DNA of 64,000 nucleotides from Pyrenopolyporus hunteri (GCA_902806595.1 CADCXC010000011.1:1984001-2048000); one strand, 5' to 3'; positions 12,311 to 25,865 are shown, counted from the stretch's first letter. The notes: a model not told the origin generated them from the letters alone. Numbers and translations: made by a program.

Positions 12311-15300
12311 CTATGGTGGGCTTCCCGACTCTACATCACCGACCTTCGACCGAGAAGCAGTCCTGGAAGGCATATTGTTTTTAAACCACTCCAGTAGTGG
12401 ATAAATAGGGCCACCACCTCCACCTAAGGGGAACCGAGCCGTACTCAACCTTCCGAATCCACCCAGTATCCTCTCTAATAGGATCACAACCACGAAAGTT
12501 ATGAAAACGAGTATGACGATGCTCACGATAAATCCTTTAAGTCCCATGTTCGGGATGATAACCTGTTGGTCGGACGGAATCGCGAATATAGCCTGGATCA
12601 GAGTGAGCATACGTAAGTTAATGAAGTATACAATTGGGTGAGGGTACCGTTATCAGACCGAGTGGCAGGTAGCCGATGGTCAAATATGTGAGCTTGCGAA
12701 CGGTGCTGTTCTGGTGGATCGAGTTGCGGCTATCTTGAAGAGCCCAGACGGTCGAGAGCTTTGGTGGCTGTGAGCATCCCCTCCAAAGTCATGATCTGCT
12801 GAGACTTACGTATTCCTTATAGCGATTGTTCAGGTCCACTCTCTGTTTAAGTCGAGCCTTCAGCACGATGAGCTGGTTCATATTTCTGGCGAATTCTTCC
12901 AATGAATCTTGGCACATCTTCTCCAGCGTCTCGCCACGCCTGCCAGGCCCCTGAATGGAATTGTCAGCGGAGTAAATGTAGACTTGACAGTACCACTAAC
13001 CTCGTCGATTTGAGCCCGCATCTCATTTGATGCCTTCTCAATGTGAGTTATGGACTCTGTCAGGCTGTTGTGCAATTCTACTAATGACTCCAGGCTCCAT
13101 AGATTGCGTTTGAGTTGCTTGAGCGAATCCCTCCCTCTGAGCAAGTTATCCTCGTCGAAAATCGAGCTTTTCTATGTTAGGTCAATACGCGCTGCTAATC
13201 CAATAGTACAAGTGATACTCACATCGACTTTGAGCATCTGTTCAAAATGGAGCATGGCATCTTCAAAGTCAGTTGCCATTTGTTGGCATAACAGCCCCAG
13301 GATCGCCAAGAAGACAAGACAACGCGCGCTCTGCGGTTGATGCACAAACTGCTCCCATAGGCTCTTGCATCGTTCTTCAATCCTATCTCGTTTGGCGTAA
13401 AGCTGCTCGGAAATAATGGTGCATTGGCTGAATTCGCCGAAGCTATTCGTGGATAAGACGATGGACGATACTCGTAACTCAACCTTAGTCGGTTGATCCT
13501 TGTCTGACGGCGGTTCCTCCTTCAATGAATCCGGTAGTACGATCGACTCGTTCGACAATTTTCGTCTCAGCTGATGGGTTTGGGATCTTATACCGCTCGT
13601 AGCTTCGGGTGCCTCGTTTACGTTTGTTGACTGCCGAGCCTCCGCTGATCTGGACCAACCTCTTAAGGTTATTCGAGTGCACCAAGTGTTCCCCTTCTGA
13701 CATGAGAAGTCCGGGAATTTGGAATCGTGGGTAATGAAGCAGTCGGCGGACTCCACATGGAAGACCTGCCAAAACAAATTCAAGAGATTACGATTGTATA
13801 TATCCTTCAATGGCCTGCTGTATATTCAGCGACGGTTATGGAGATTGGGACTTTGCTAATAACTTACATCGATAGAACAATCGTACGATGCTGTACTCCT
13901 TGATCGACAAGCTGTAGAGAAGGTGGTCAGCAATACGTAAACGCCCTTCGGCTTAAAGACTACTCACACTATCTGAAAGCTTCTGTAATCCCCCACTTAT
14001 GGACTTATCCTCATCAGATGGCCAAGGTGCACTGTCATACCCTTGCCAGACATAATCGTTCTGTTCGTCGGGCAAGTTGACCTTGAAGTCGATAACGGCC
14101 AATGTGTATTCTCCTAGCAGTTGTCGAACGCTGTTGCGATTGAGAACCAATGGTGAATTAGGTTTGCCTTGGGCTTCCCCACGGCGGGAAACGAAAGTAT
14201 CTATTCTGTCCATAATCTCAGCGTTGTTGAATGCGTGCGGCGTGTCGTCGATCGAGTTGAAGAAGCTCGAGGAATGGTACTTGCGAGGGGGTCTGTATTG
14301 CTTCCATTCAATTGCTGGAGGGATCTCGGTGTCGCAATTCTCTAGCCTTTCCGGTCCGACTAGGAATCCCTTCATTGGAGACGGGCCGATCCGTTTACCA
14401 AGTTCGAGGCTAAGCATTCTATCAGTCGTGAGGCTTGGTCGTCTGGAATCGGCCGTCAGCCGCGGGTCTGAGCCCGCGTTGGCCAAGTCGGTACGAATGC
14501 GCTGCGATACTGCTCCTGTGTTCTTCGGGACTTCTGAGGCCCATTCGAGGTCCTGCTCGAAGATGCGCAATAGGGTAGAAGCCAATACGGCAGTCGCTTC
14601 TGATTTAAACGAGGCGTGATTTGTTCTCTCCCAGCAGGGGACGAGACATGCTTCTGCGTTTAGAAAATGGGAAATTCTGCGCCGAATTATCTCAATGCTC
14701 TTCGCGGTTTCTTCCTTTTCACCGCAATCCGCTGGCGTGTAAAAGTGACTCTTCGCGGAAAGTTGATCCTGGTGACAGAGGACATATATCTCCCAGGGAC
14801 CCCGAGCCGAACCTTTCTCACCATCCGAAAGCCGGCCCGGAGTAAGATACCGTGTGAAATCATAATTCAGAATGCGCCTTACCGTAACCGCCGTGACCGA
14901 ATTTGTTTGGTGACCAAGACTCTCGATACCCAAAGATGCAGCTAGGAGTCCCAGCCTGTCTAGAATTTCATCTTCAGCATAGAAGGGGTCGTCGGACGAT
15001 AATTTTGCGGCCGCGGCTCGTCTAGCGTTTCTCTCCATGATCTGCAACTTTCGGTCATTACTCCTATTCCTCCAGGTTTCAGGCAGAAAGGGGCCCCCTT
15101 CCATCTGCGATAACTTCAGGATCGACGCATAATGATACCATTTCAAGAGCGTCACTTTTTCCTTCTCCCTTCCTTCGGACAGTAAATCATCCGGGCGAAG
15201 GCAGTCATCAAGAAGACAGCGGCCCCCGTCCCCAGAGTCGTTGGCAACGTCGCCATTCTTGTGGCTTGTAGCCCAATTTTCCACTCCATCCACCCATCCC

Positions 15301-17195
15301 CACTCGAACCCGAAAGGCTCGCATTTCATCACAACATACCAGACCGTGATCATCACATAGTAGTAATCCGGATTCCAGAATTTCAAAGCAAGCCGTGGAA
15401 GATTATTCTGTGTGTTTGGTTGGATAAAAGCTCTAACGAGGTAGGTAGTGATTCTTTCTATGCGATTTTGAAGTCGTCGCTTTTGGAATTCAATTTGCTC
15501 CCTTGACACGCTTGTCTGCCTCTGAGTTAGGCTAGTATCATGGCGATTCATTTGTGTCGGTGGGACGTTTGATTGAACCACTTGAGGGGACGGGGGATTC
15601 TCTTCGCCGGTGCCTTTATTTGTGGACGGCCGTAGAGTGGAGTTCTGTAGGGGGCCATCCTGATAGGAGGATAGAAAGAGGTAGGCGTTGACGAGATATC
15701 GGACTTTCCAGCTACATAACGAAATAAGCTTCTAATGTTGCCAACCCAGGAGAGTTTAGACTTACAACAAAGCTTGCAAATCGATACTGGGTCGAAGAAA
15801 TAGATTGCTCACGAGAGCTAGCGGACGTTCTTCGTCTGTGGCTTGCTTCCCACGGAAAACCGTGGTCGGGACCAAGTCGACGGTTAGGATTTTCTCGAGG
15901 CTGCGCCCAATAAGGTTAACTTCCGGTAACTCAGAAAAATAAACCGTCTCTTCCTCTCTTCGTTGGAAGATACTTTCCCACATTGGTCCGGTTGCCTTCT
16001 CACTATCCGAGTCGAGTCCTAGATAGTCGTATATCTCGTCTGAGGTGGGTATCTTCGGCCAAGGTTTCGAATGCCCGGTCCGTTGAAGTCTCAATTCGGC
16101 GACAAACACCGTCTGTCTGTCTGTAACGCGCACTTGGTTCGGCTCACAAAGCTTGGCGTATGCGTAGAATGGCCCTCTGGGATCTTCTCCATCCAGCTGT
16201 TTGAGATCTAGTAGTTCGTACTGGCTGTCTCTCAGTTGATGGATACGAACTTCGAGTTGCACGTGGTTCGTTTTGTCAACAATCCTTGGTGGGTTAGAAA
16301 ATGGTGTTCCATAGCCCTTGACCTTCCCTGCTTTGGAATCCGTGCTGAATGAGTTGAATTTCACCGAGCCCCCTATGGACAGGGCTACTTGACCTTTCCA
16401 AGAGGCCAAGTAGCATGCGTCTGCCTCTGGACGACACCCTCCCTCAAGCCTAATTACTTGATAGAGGACATTGTCTTTGACAAACGAAACATGCGCGCAC
16501 TAGAGTACTCAAGCTTAGTCAATGATTCAACCCTAGTCTGCAGTAAGAATAACCGGTATCTTAGAAGCTTGATTTTTGGATGCTGCATTTATTTTTCGTG
16601 AACTCATATATCCTTAGGGAGTCTGGGAATATGAGGACTCTGAGCGTGAAACTTACTATTCCTGTTTCTTTAGGTTCTGATTCATCGCTGTCATTTAGTA
16701 GTAGCGTGTATTCGTTGAACGGCCAGCGATAGTTGAAACAGCCCCTTTCTACCATCTCTCCGACCTTGAACTCGGAGCTTCGGGGTTTCTGGCCCTTTAT
16801 TTTGGTGGATGGAGCCGGAGCATTGGGTATCATAAGGCCAAAGGTAGCCTTACTACTATGTCCCCTCTGAGCGCGAGATAAGGACGAATAATATGTATTA
16901 TCAAAGTCACCATGGGCGAAGATGATGTCTCCCCGTTCTCCATCCGCGCTCATATGGAGTAGTCCCCCACCATAACTACACGATGCCGCATGTCCATCAT
17001 GGCCAAAGTCAAACGAGCAAGCGGGATTGTCGGAAAAGTCGGACAGGCTAATATAGGTAGGCCCTATAGAGAGTAAACTCGATCAGCGATGTCGCCTTCT
17101 ACCTAACTAAATATTTATCCTTACGACTCACCTCGATTTTCACGTCGTAGCCAGTTGAAGGATTTCGAGACGTCCGAGTCCGATATCGAAGCCAT
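12311..17195 (-). CDS. CorA-like two-TM membrane protein with long N-terminal region (10 exons)
   Basis: I reconstructed exons 17195-17132, 17063-16657, about 16430-15766, about 15650-13970, 13911-13868, 13765-13223, 13171-13001, 12950-12810, 12767-12648 and 12592-12311. All joins from exon 4 to the end, and exon 1 to 2, keep phase. The ends of exon 3 and the start of exon 4 are uncertain. The product is about 1,350 residues. The N-terminus (start ATG at 17195) includes NWLRRENRGPTYISLSDF and GHAASCSYGGGLLHM, a fungal region of unknown function. The last four exons give a long helical segment and then two membrane helices, around KLTYLTIGYLPLGL and FIVSIVILVFITFVVVILL, the layout of CorA/ZntB-type metal transporters and the many fungal CorA-like proteins. 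The canonical GMN between the helices is replaced by FAIPSDQQV, so magnesium transport should not be assumed. Confidence 0.8.
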
Positions 17196-18163
17196 AGCGA
17201 AAGAGCTAGTATTGACGAATTTAACGAGGACACGCCTACGACGAGGAAACGATAACACCCGGCTCTTCTTAAAAGCGCACAAGGCTATTCGCCTACCCGC
17301 CCCTATATGTAATAACGAACCTGAAACTACGCCGAATAAAATGCTGGTAACTGTTATGAGTCGTCGGAGTCGGCGATCTTATTTGAGTATCTAAGGTAGT
17401 AGCGGTGATACGAATTCGTACAAAAGGCCGTTCAGGGGTTACGATTACCCTGGTTCAGGTGCGGCGAACAAGCCGAATCGGTAATAAAAACTGCACTTTG
17501 CGGCTGAAATATTGGCGGCTTACGCGCGAGGACGTCGCCCGAATATTAAGGGTATTCAAGCAATCTTCGGGGTATCGTCCTAGAGGTAATCGTGTTGCGG
17601 CGGCGCTCGAAAACGTCAGTCTATAGCATCAAAAGGACTCAATCCATTGGTCCCTCATCGTTAGTTAACTACCTAGTTTCAGCACCTCCCCCTCTCCCTT
17701 CAACATTAGGACATCAAGATTAAAAGAAAGCTTCGTAAGGCTACCGTAGGAATACCGGGGAACCTCAAGCTGATTAGACATAAGGCTGCGTATACGGGCC
17801 CCTGTGCCTGGGTAATAACGGATCAGACAAGGGTCGTATCGTTCCGTTCCTTATGTTTGAGCCGTAAGTACCTTGGTAGAGTACACTAGATTTTCTCTTT
17901 AACTACCTCCTATACCTAGCATTCCATTCATTGTTATAAATAGTAACGGTTCATGCATCGCATAGCAAGAGTAACCGCCTATAGGCACATAAAATTTTGA
18001 GGCTCCAAGTTTGACACCTAATCTAGATCTAATTGCAACACTATGCCCCTTTGCGACAGAAAATTGGGGGCCAATCGAAGCTTCTCCTTCTGGCCTACTA
18101 CTCATTTCAAGAGAAGCCTCAAATGTGGCGATCTTTCTGAGCTCAAAAGGATTTTTGTCGCAA
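17196..18163. other. Intergenic, no supported gene
   Basis: Short open frames exist (for example 17405-17626 plus and 17899-18180 minus) but none has a recognisable motif, a credible intron pattern or a family match. The spacer lies between the start of the CorA-like gene and the 3' end of a membrane protein gene. Confidence 0.5.
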
Positions 18164-19335
18164 TCAAGTCGCCTTAACATGAGCGTTCGCAGCAGCCGTC
18201 TCCTTCTCCCTCTTGATGAGCAACCAAGCTAACGCAGCTCCGGGGCCCCCAACCGTCTGGATGGTGGTAAGAGTCAGGAGAGGGTTGCTTCCTCGAGCCT
18301 TTTGCGCAAGCACCTTATCCTCCGTAAAGATATATTTACCAAGTACAAGCACGGTAATGTTGAAGAATAGATATCCGATTTGGATGAAGAAGTGGCCAGA
18401 TTCCGAGATAATGGTGGGGCCCTGCTTGACCACGCTGCGGTCCGGGTAGTAGATCGTGATCCAGCTGAGATCCGAAGACTGGAACGTAAACCAGGCAACG
18501 CCGAAGTGAACCAGGGTGCTGAAAATACCGACTATATAGTATGAAATGATAATCGGATTTGAGGATGATTTGGGAGTGTAGCCACTGCGCGAGAGGAGAC
18601 CGCTCGCGAGGTCGTGTAAGGGACCTACGATAAATGGAAAGAAGAAGTAGGCGACTATGCTCCACGCCAACTGAGTGAGGCTGAAGCCGAGAAGGTAAGG
18701 TGCTGCGCCGAGTAGGACAAGAAGAATGTGTACCAAGGCTGTGAAGGGTAGGGCCTGAGCCTGCTCGGAGGGTAAGCTGGGGCTGCCCGGGAGCCTATTC
18801 TTGATATATAGTCGAATGTAAGTGGGTACGCTCGATGCAACACCGAAAAAGGCCCAGAACATCTGCCAGAACGCAGGACTGTATTATATGATTAGGCTGA
18901 CGTTTATGAGGTAAGGGTCAAGTCATTGTCTTACTATCTCAGAGGCCCGGACTTTCTATTCCGGCGGTCCTCGATTACCGTAAGTACGCCGGGGACAGTG
19001 AGAGCAGAGAGGAGGTCCACCAGGAGGAGGTAGGCTTCGACGCGATGAATCTCGTCTAGCTTAATCATGGCTTGGAAAAAGGTGACCAGAATGCCCACGG
19101 GTAGGTCGAGGGGCCGGATGCCGGTGAAGACCGTCTTCACGGGAGTGCCACTCGGGAAGACACCTTTCCAAGCTATTATGATATAATGAACGAGGGAACC
19201 CTGGACTATCATGTTACCCCATTGGAGGAGGAAGCCGATAATAGACAATGGCAGCAACACCTTGTTAATATCGGGAAGCCCCGAGGCCGAAACTTGGCTC
19301 CGAGATGCCATGATGTCGTCGGTCGAAGGAAACAA
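18164..19335 (-). CDS. Polytopic membrane protein, about 8 TM segments (2 exons)
   Basis: Exon 1 is 19335-18935 and exon 2 is 18878-18164. The 56-nt intron has a GTAAG donor and an ATACAG acceptor and restores a TA|T tyrosine codon, so two open frames become one protein of 371 residues (363 if the second ATG, MASRSQ, is used). Hydrophobic segments include IIGFLLQWGNMIVQG, ALVHILLVLLGAAPYLLGF, IIISYYIVGIFSTLVHFG and FFIQIGYLFFNITVLVLG, with the last helices near the C-terminus. No catalytic motif is visible. It reminds me of integral membrane proteins of unknown role found in fungal natural-product clusters, but none of the neighbours is a biosynthetic enzyme. Function unassigned. Confidence 0.75.
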
Positions 19336-22300
19336 GAATCGCGTAGCTTGTCGGAGCGGAAAGTCGATTGAAGCTAGGGAAGGATCGAATACAATAGCAT
19401 CACTTCACGGGAACGTCGTCAATATATGGGCGGACGCAGCCACTGCTAGAATCGGCGTTATATGATATGCGACTCATCCGCGTTCATCCGTGTTCATGGT
19501 GATGTGATGTTGATTAGCTGATTAGGTAGCTACCCATAGCTTTTCGTCTTCTGCGGAGAAGTTGTTGGCGTCTCGACAATGGAATTATTATTTCTAAATA
19601 GGGTATCTACAGCTGTTGATCCTAGCTAAATAGGACGGAAAGTCCTCTTTTTAGAACCTTTTGCGTCCCTGAACCCCTGTTAACGCCGACCAGTGTTGAC
19701 CGATTCTAGCAGCAAGCCGTTGAAATACCACGGAGGCTACACCACTTTATCCAAAATTCCCTCGACAGTGGTTCAGGTTCTGTGACTCTTACCGTACGTC
19801 CCAGGGCTCCCTACGTAGAAAGATCCCCGAAAAGCGATACAACTGCAGTATGAAGTGCAACTAGTGGAAGTAGGCTATTCACGCGTCCAATGAATCCTAG
19901 TGGTATGATGTTAGGTAGGCAATAAGGCCCCGAGCGTCTTGTTAACTCCGACACGATTCCCTAAATTGTCAAGTTATTCAACCCACTAGGGTACCTAAAA
20001 ATACTATTACCATCGAGTCAACAATGATGGCATTTACAAGTGAATAAACGTGTATGAACACTTCCAATTGACCTTCCTAAGTTTCGCTCTCACATTTGCT
20101 ATATCCCCCTCGCCACGACGCGAACAAGATTGCGAATATTGGACAGGCCCTTATACATTTGCTATTGATAGGTCTGAAAGCCCTAACATTAAAAAAAAAT
20201 TGGCGGGGTAATTCCAAGGCTTGAGTCATCCCGTTGTCATTTTATAGACCTATTTCAAGCCGACTCTGGGCCTGATGCCATAACTGATCTGGTCTAGAGA
20301 CCCACAAGCGGCGGAAGAAGTGTTAGATAGAATATCGGAGATAGAATGGTCTCCATCCCAACTTGAGCAACATTTAGTCGGTTTGGCTGAACACGTATTA
20401 ACCATAACTGGAGGGGCAAACGCGATTTATTTACAAGGGTGTCAGAACTCGACCTCGGTCTTTCGCGTAAACACGTGCTTCCACTCACACCTATATACGG
20501 ATTACTACGGTACAACTTCTTAATCCAGGACAACCCCCAGTGCCACCTAACCAGCTTGTCCCTAGGTATATCGCGAAGACCTTTACCGTACCCGTTCGCC
20601 GAAACATTTATAGCTAAAAATAGACGCCACTCCATGACTGACCCGCGCTCTTGTTCCATATACGTACGTAATCAAAGGCCCTACTACCATATACTGACGC
20701 GGCTTTCAAGAGTTTTGTCCATACTAGAACAATCCGCCGGCCGTTATATTAATTTGTCGGTGCGGCGTCGGTTGGCGCATTTTCAAAAGGTATCAGGGCT
20801 ATTATCCAACGCTAAGGTTCTAGTAATATCCACTAAATTTTAGTAGGTATAGGCTGAATTACAGCGGGCATTACTTAAATTTTAGCGAACATAATGTAGC
20901 GGTACTTATTCCAAAGTAGGTCAGCTGGTCAACACCTGGTCAAGTCGTGCGACGGCTGGCGGATATCTCTAGTATGGATAGAACATTTGAAAGCTACATC
21001 CGTATCAACGAAGCAAATAAATTGCTCGTCTTCTGAGCGGTGGCAACATTGTTAGCGGTCAAGAACTTGTTAGACCACTAATACCCGCCAATATTCAGGA
21101 GGTGTAAAACGTAACGTACCATCAGCCGCTTTCATAGTGAACGACCGACCCATAAGAAACGAGTGGCCTGTCAACGACGGATGTCGGTTTCTAGTAATTT
21201 ATAGTCGCGCGCTAATTCAGTTAATATATTCTTTCGACTTGTTAGAGGAGTGTTATTGAGACTTTGTTTATAAAGGGGCCATATAGTGGAGATACCATCA
21301 TATAAACATCTACATACTTAGCTACCTATCTAAAAAAAGTTGTCGTGCTAGAGGGTTTCATAGAGAATAGGCGACAGTAAGTTTACATAAATATCTATTA
21401 ACTTGCTAATAGGAACTCAAATCCTTCTATAATATACTCAGATAAGGAGTGAAGCTACCGGAGATCTGGTAGCTAATATGAATCACGGCTGAGACTTCGA
21501 CGCCTGCTATGTGAATTCAGAGTACCTAGCTAAACTAGAGTAAGTCTCAATGTTCAGTAGCCAATAAAAGGGTGTATTCAGGCAAGACACCTATCAAAAT
21601 ACTTTCAGCTTGGTTCGCTATGTCTCCAGAATTGAGCAAATTTTAATTAGCGCAGCCTCTTCGTCCCAAGATTTTGGAAAAGACTATCGTAACTGGACAA
21701 GTCGCGTGTCGGTTATATTCAGTTATTTTTATTAATCAAGCTTTACTTCAGGGAGTGGAAGCCATGAGCCATGGATACGCACAGCTGAGCTTACAGCAAT
21801 CATAGGATAAATAATAGGACACAAATTTTACGTGGACTTTATGCTAGACCTGAGTATGATGAAGAATCATTGGGCACCCTTCCTTTTTTATTTAACAGCG
21901 AAAACAGAACTAGGATAGATTAAACTTGATATCATTACGGGCATTCAAGGATTCTATATACCTCATATGATATGATGCCCCTATTCACTCCGGCGTAAAT
22001 AGGCGCATAATAATATAAGGGTATGGGAATAGTTGGCCAGGGTAGTTCCTTTACCCGTTCATCAGGGATGTTTCAGCTCGCGTAAAAGGTGGTGTGGTAT
22101 AGGAGTGAGTTAAGGAGCCAAGTATTCGCCCTTTTCCAATGAACGATCATGTCTTAAATACTATTAGTTTTATAAAATAAATCTTCTTATCACTTACTCG
22201 TTTCAGGCAGTTTTCTATGGAATTAGATACCCCTTAAGCGTATATTTCAAGAATTATATCCAGACTCTACCAATTTTGTTAAGTGAACGTTAGTTTTTAC

Positions 22301-22957
22301 TTAATAGGCACTGACACTGAAATTCATATACGTTCGCCAAGGTGAAGACTGCTGGGTTATCTAGTAAAATCCATGAGATAGCTGTTTATAATTCTGGCCC
22401 TTCGATAAGACTGAGATGGGACCTTAGTGGACGTAGTTCTCGATGGCTCGGAGAGAAGAATTCAACACCCAATATTGACCAGCCAGGGGGTGTTTGTGAG
22501 GTTACTGAGTAACTTTATGTACGCAATGTGATAGTGTCGCCCTTAGGTAAGAAAGGAAGCTGGCTAAGGATCCCGGTAATCCCGGCACCACGAGTTCGAA
22601 GCGGACACGCTACTTTCAGCCCTGGATGGATCGTCAAACGTTGCTCCAGCTACGGCTAGGTGGAAATGATGAATATCCGAGTGCTTACCTCTGGGTAGGC
22701 ATAACCAGCTCAAAGATTCCGCCGCCTTCAACTTCGAGATGGAATTCGAGAGCCTTGTTGAAATGTGCTTCTAGGTTATGTTGCAGCGGCGTTCATGTGT
22801 AATACTACTCTAGCTCGCCAAGCTGACATGGCCTACCCCGGCTCTTCGCACCCCAACTCTTCACGATAAATGACAACGTCACTCTTGTCTCGCAGAGTAT
22901 TTCTCCTGAAGTGCCAAGAGGAAAGTTGGGCGGGTATGCGTCACTCTATTTCTAGAT
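19336..22957. other. 3.6 kb gene-poor region
   Basis: No frame has codon use, motif or intron structure that I can support. Frames at 20294-20659 (minus) and 20439-20843 (plus) overlap each other and look like chance. A homopolymer A run is near 20190. Composition is moderately AT-rich but not RIP-saturated. It could hold decayed mobile DNA too old to recognise. Confidence 0.5.
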
Positions 22958-23122
22958 ATGTTCCGGAACAACTCAGAAGAGGATGCAGGTTGGCGGACTT
23001 ACATAAGATGGATGGGCGCCCACGTGGATATGATGTATCATGTAGGTGTCGCGTGGTGTGGTTGGCTCGGCTTTGCGGTCTCGCATCCTATCCAGGGCCG
23101 TAGGTACTTCGAGGCCCTATAA
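22958..23122 (+). pseudogene. Short coding-like tail of 54 codons, possibly a remnant exon
   Basis: This frame from ATG 22958 to TAA 23122 reads like real protein, with GWRTYIRWMGAHVDMMYHVG and AWCGWLGFAVSHPIQG and a normal stop, unlike the Arg-rich frame that overlaps it. It has no recognised family. A pyrimidine-rich acceptor-like site is at about 22890 (CTCGCAG), so it might be the last exon of a small or decayed gene. No upstream exon could be joined with confidence. Confidence 0.25.
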
Positions 23123-23983
23123 TTGGATTTTCGGGGCCGTAATGGCACCTATCTTGCGAACCCAATCTGGGGGAAGAGGGAACGGGCGATCTATCGTGAA
23201 CTGGCAGCTCCTCTTCGGGCAATAATTTCTGCATAGAACGTGGCAGCCGTCCACCTCATCACAGTCTCGCGTAATGTTTTGAACTGTAACTGATCGACTA
23301 ACTGATTGACTAACTGATCGACTTTGCCCGCGCGGAGCTACAATCGAATCCTTCGCGATGCGTTCTAACCGCCTTTGTCACGTAATACATCGCAAAGCTC
23401 ATGGCTTATTTATTGACCCGGCTACTATGATCGTCAAGCCCGTTATACCCTCCAAGTACAACCCACTCCACCGAAACCGGTTACGTTCCTAGGGAACAAT
23501 CTACAAGGCATGGCCAATATAACTATGTAATACGTTGGCCGTGCTGACCCATCTGTTGCCGTGCATCAGCACGTTTCTTGGCAGCCCAGTGAACTCGCGT
23601 CGCCAGTAGGGTTTTATGAAAAGGCTCTGCTTATGATACTGCATGATACTACCCTACTACTTCTCAGCTGGCCTGTAGCGCTGAGTAGAACACCTCCGTT
23701 TCCCAAGCTCTTTACCCACTTCCCACGCTGATGCTTATGCATGTCAGCCCGTCGTCCACGCACTTCGTGCGAGGAGCCATCGCCCTACGTAAAAGAATTG
23801 ATTGAACCGTATGTATAGATAGAGTTCTCACCCACTCGTTCGCGGCCATGTGTCGGCTTGGAGGATTTCGCTCTTTTAAAACCTCTACTCGCCGCTCCAA
23901 CCGCAATCAGTCATCTTCATCGTGCTCTGGCTTGGGGACTCGAGCGACGGCGGAGGGGATACCCGGCGGAAAAGACTCACGTA
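23123..23983. other. Intergenic, upstream of the rhodopsin-domain gene
   Basis: No gene seen. A tandem of GACTAACTGAT-like units (about 23286-23325) forms a short imperfect repeat. Confidence 0.5.
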
Positions 23984-25512
23984 ATGGCGGGCCTCTCGAT
24001 ATTAACGCCGGCGGAGCAGGATGAGTTTCTCGACGAGCCGGCCCTCGCCCCGCCGAATGGTACCATACCCAACTTCGATGACCCGCCGAACAAGAACCAC
24101 ATTGCGCAAGCCGTATTACCTCTATGCTTGGCAGCGACAACGGTAGCTATCCTCCTACGAACTTACGCTAGGTTATTCTGTGTGAAGAAAGCTGGACTTC
24201 CGGACGGTAAGTATTTCGCATATTGCGTCGATCGGACGGTGTTCTAACGATCAACCTGCAGCATTGATGATGATAGCTTTTGGATGTTATATAACAGGAA
24301 TATATCTTGGTTACCGTCTGCTGCACGACCCTGGTGCCTTTGTCCATCAGTGGGACGTCCGCGTAAACGACATGCCAGATATCTTATTCCCCCTATTTCT
24401 CAGCTCTAGCTTCTACATTGGCGTGGCCCTGACCATAAAGGCGGCAATTCTCCTCGAATGGGTCCGAATATTCATCCCGTATGGCGTCCGGAATTATTTC
24501 TTCTGGCTCTGCTACGGCATGCTAGGCGCGAACACGGTATTCTATATCGTCACACTCTTCCTCATGAACTTCGCCTGCGTCCCGGTTGAGAGGAATTGGA
24601 ATCCTTCATTCGTGGGCGGTTCTTGCCCTATCAACACGCGGGCCCTCAACATCGCATCAGCTGTGCTAAATCTTTGCTCCGACGTCTTCATCCTAATTCT
24701 ACCGCAACGTGTTATCTGGAGTCTCAATATGTCGACGAAAACACAAGTTGGAATTTCCGTCATTTTCACCATCGGCGTTCTGTATGTGTGGATAACTAAT
24801 TCTCCTTCTCGGCTCCCATCCCCCTATTTCTCCGTCAGCTTAGTTTCTTTAAGTTTCATTTTCTCCTTACCGTCCTTTAGTCTTGGTCTTCCATCTCGAA
24901 AATTCGGGATTAATAGCATACTAACGCCTAAGGAAACCCAACAGAGGCTGTGTTGCCGCTGGTTTACGCCTGAACGCCGTACTCGCCTTCACTAGGTCTA
25001 AGGACCATACATACTACGCGGCGCCCATAACGCTTTGGGCATTGGCTGAGATGGCGTGCATGTTTCTTGTATTTGGAGTTCCTAGCGTAGTCAAGATTGT
25101 ATCGGAAATACGGCTCCCGACCAAGATGGCATCATCGCTCCGATCCCTCGAAGACCGGCTAACTAGACGGACTGGCTCTAAAGCGACCGGGCGCGTGGTG
25201 AAATGGCCCGGCTCGGGCATGATGAACAACGATTCGCAGGCGGACACGTCGCACACCTACTACCGAAAGATAAACGACCGCCACGGAGCCGTACTTCTGA
25301 CGACGATAAACAGTCTCGGCAAACCGCAATCGGATTCGGTAGAGCACCTCAAAGACCATATTGTAGTACACGTCCCCGAACCGGGCACAATACTCCGAAC
25401 AACACAGTTCGAGACCCGAGAGGACTACGGAGATATCGAGCGCGAGCTCATTATATGCGATGGATATGATCGCCAGCACCCTTGGGCGAAGGATCGCATT
25501 GAATCCCTATAG
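23984..25512 (+). CDS. Fungal rhodopsin-domain (SAT4-type) integral membrane protein (3 exons)
   Basis: Exons are 23984-24206, 24262-24781 and 24945-25512, giving 436 residues with both joins in phase. Intron 2 has a perfect TACTAAC branch site. The protein has the seven-helix layout of the large Pezizomycotina 'integral membrane protein' family with a rhodopsin-like fold. Features are a short outer N-terminus, a helix at HIAQAVLPLCLAATTVAILLR, the family's Cys-containing loop (NFACVPVERNWNPSFVGGSC), the helix after NIASAVLNLCSDVFILILP, and a hydrophilic cytosolic tail of about 150 residues. No CFEM domain is present at the N-terminus. Known members include Pth11-related receptors, but most have no known ligand; a sensory role is inference only. 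Confidence 0.85.
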
Positions 25513-25865
25513 AGTAATAAACACATGTGAAATTCAATTTCCGGTATGTCCTTCGATGATCGCTCGCTCCCCAATTCTCATGCATTCGAATGAAGAGGGT
25601 CAATGGATTGGAATCATATGTCCGTATTTACATATGCTCTCGGTACGAATCGAAGACTAGGCGCCCAAGGTAGGTAAGAGGTAGGTAAGAGGTAGGTACC
25701 TATCCGGACGAAGAATGCAATGTAAGGTTTCCACGCGACTACGAACCCTCGGGGCCGAGCTAATAGCAACTCGATTGACTCAGTAATCCTAGAAGGTCCA
25801 AATGTGGCTATGAACGAGCCGTCGGGATTCGCTAGAACCTAGGCTCCTGTTCCTTTCGCAGCATC
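25513..25865. other. Intergenic with GGTAGGTA tandem motif
   Basis: Spacer between two convergent genes. Around 25670-25700 there are three repeats of AGGTAGGTA, part of a motif spread through intergenic DNA of this window. Confidence 0.5.

Noticed and set aside
17899..18180. 93-codon minus frame overlapping the end of the membrane protein gene
   Set aside because: Overlaps a well-supported gene in a different frame and shows no recognisable domain.
20294..20843. Overlapping frames of 121 and 134 codons on opposite strands
   Set aside because: Low-complexity chance frames without motifs, start context or intron signals.
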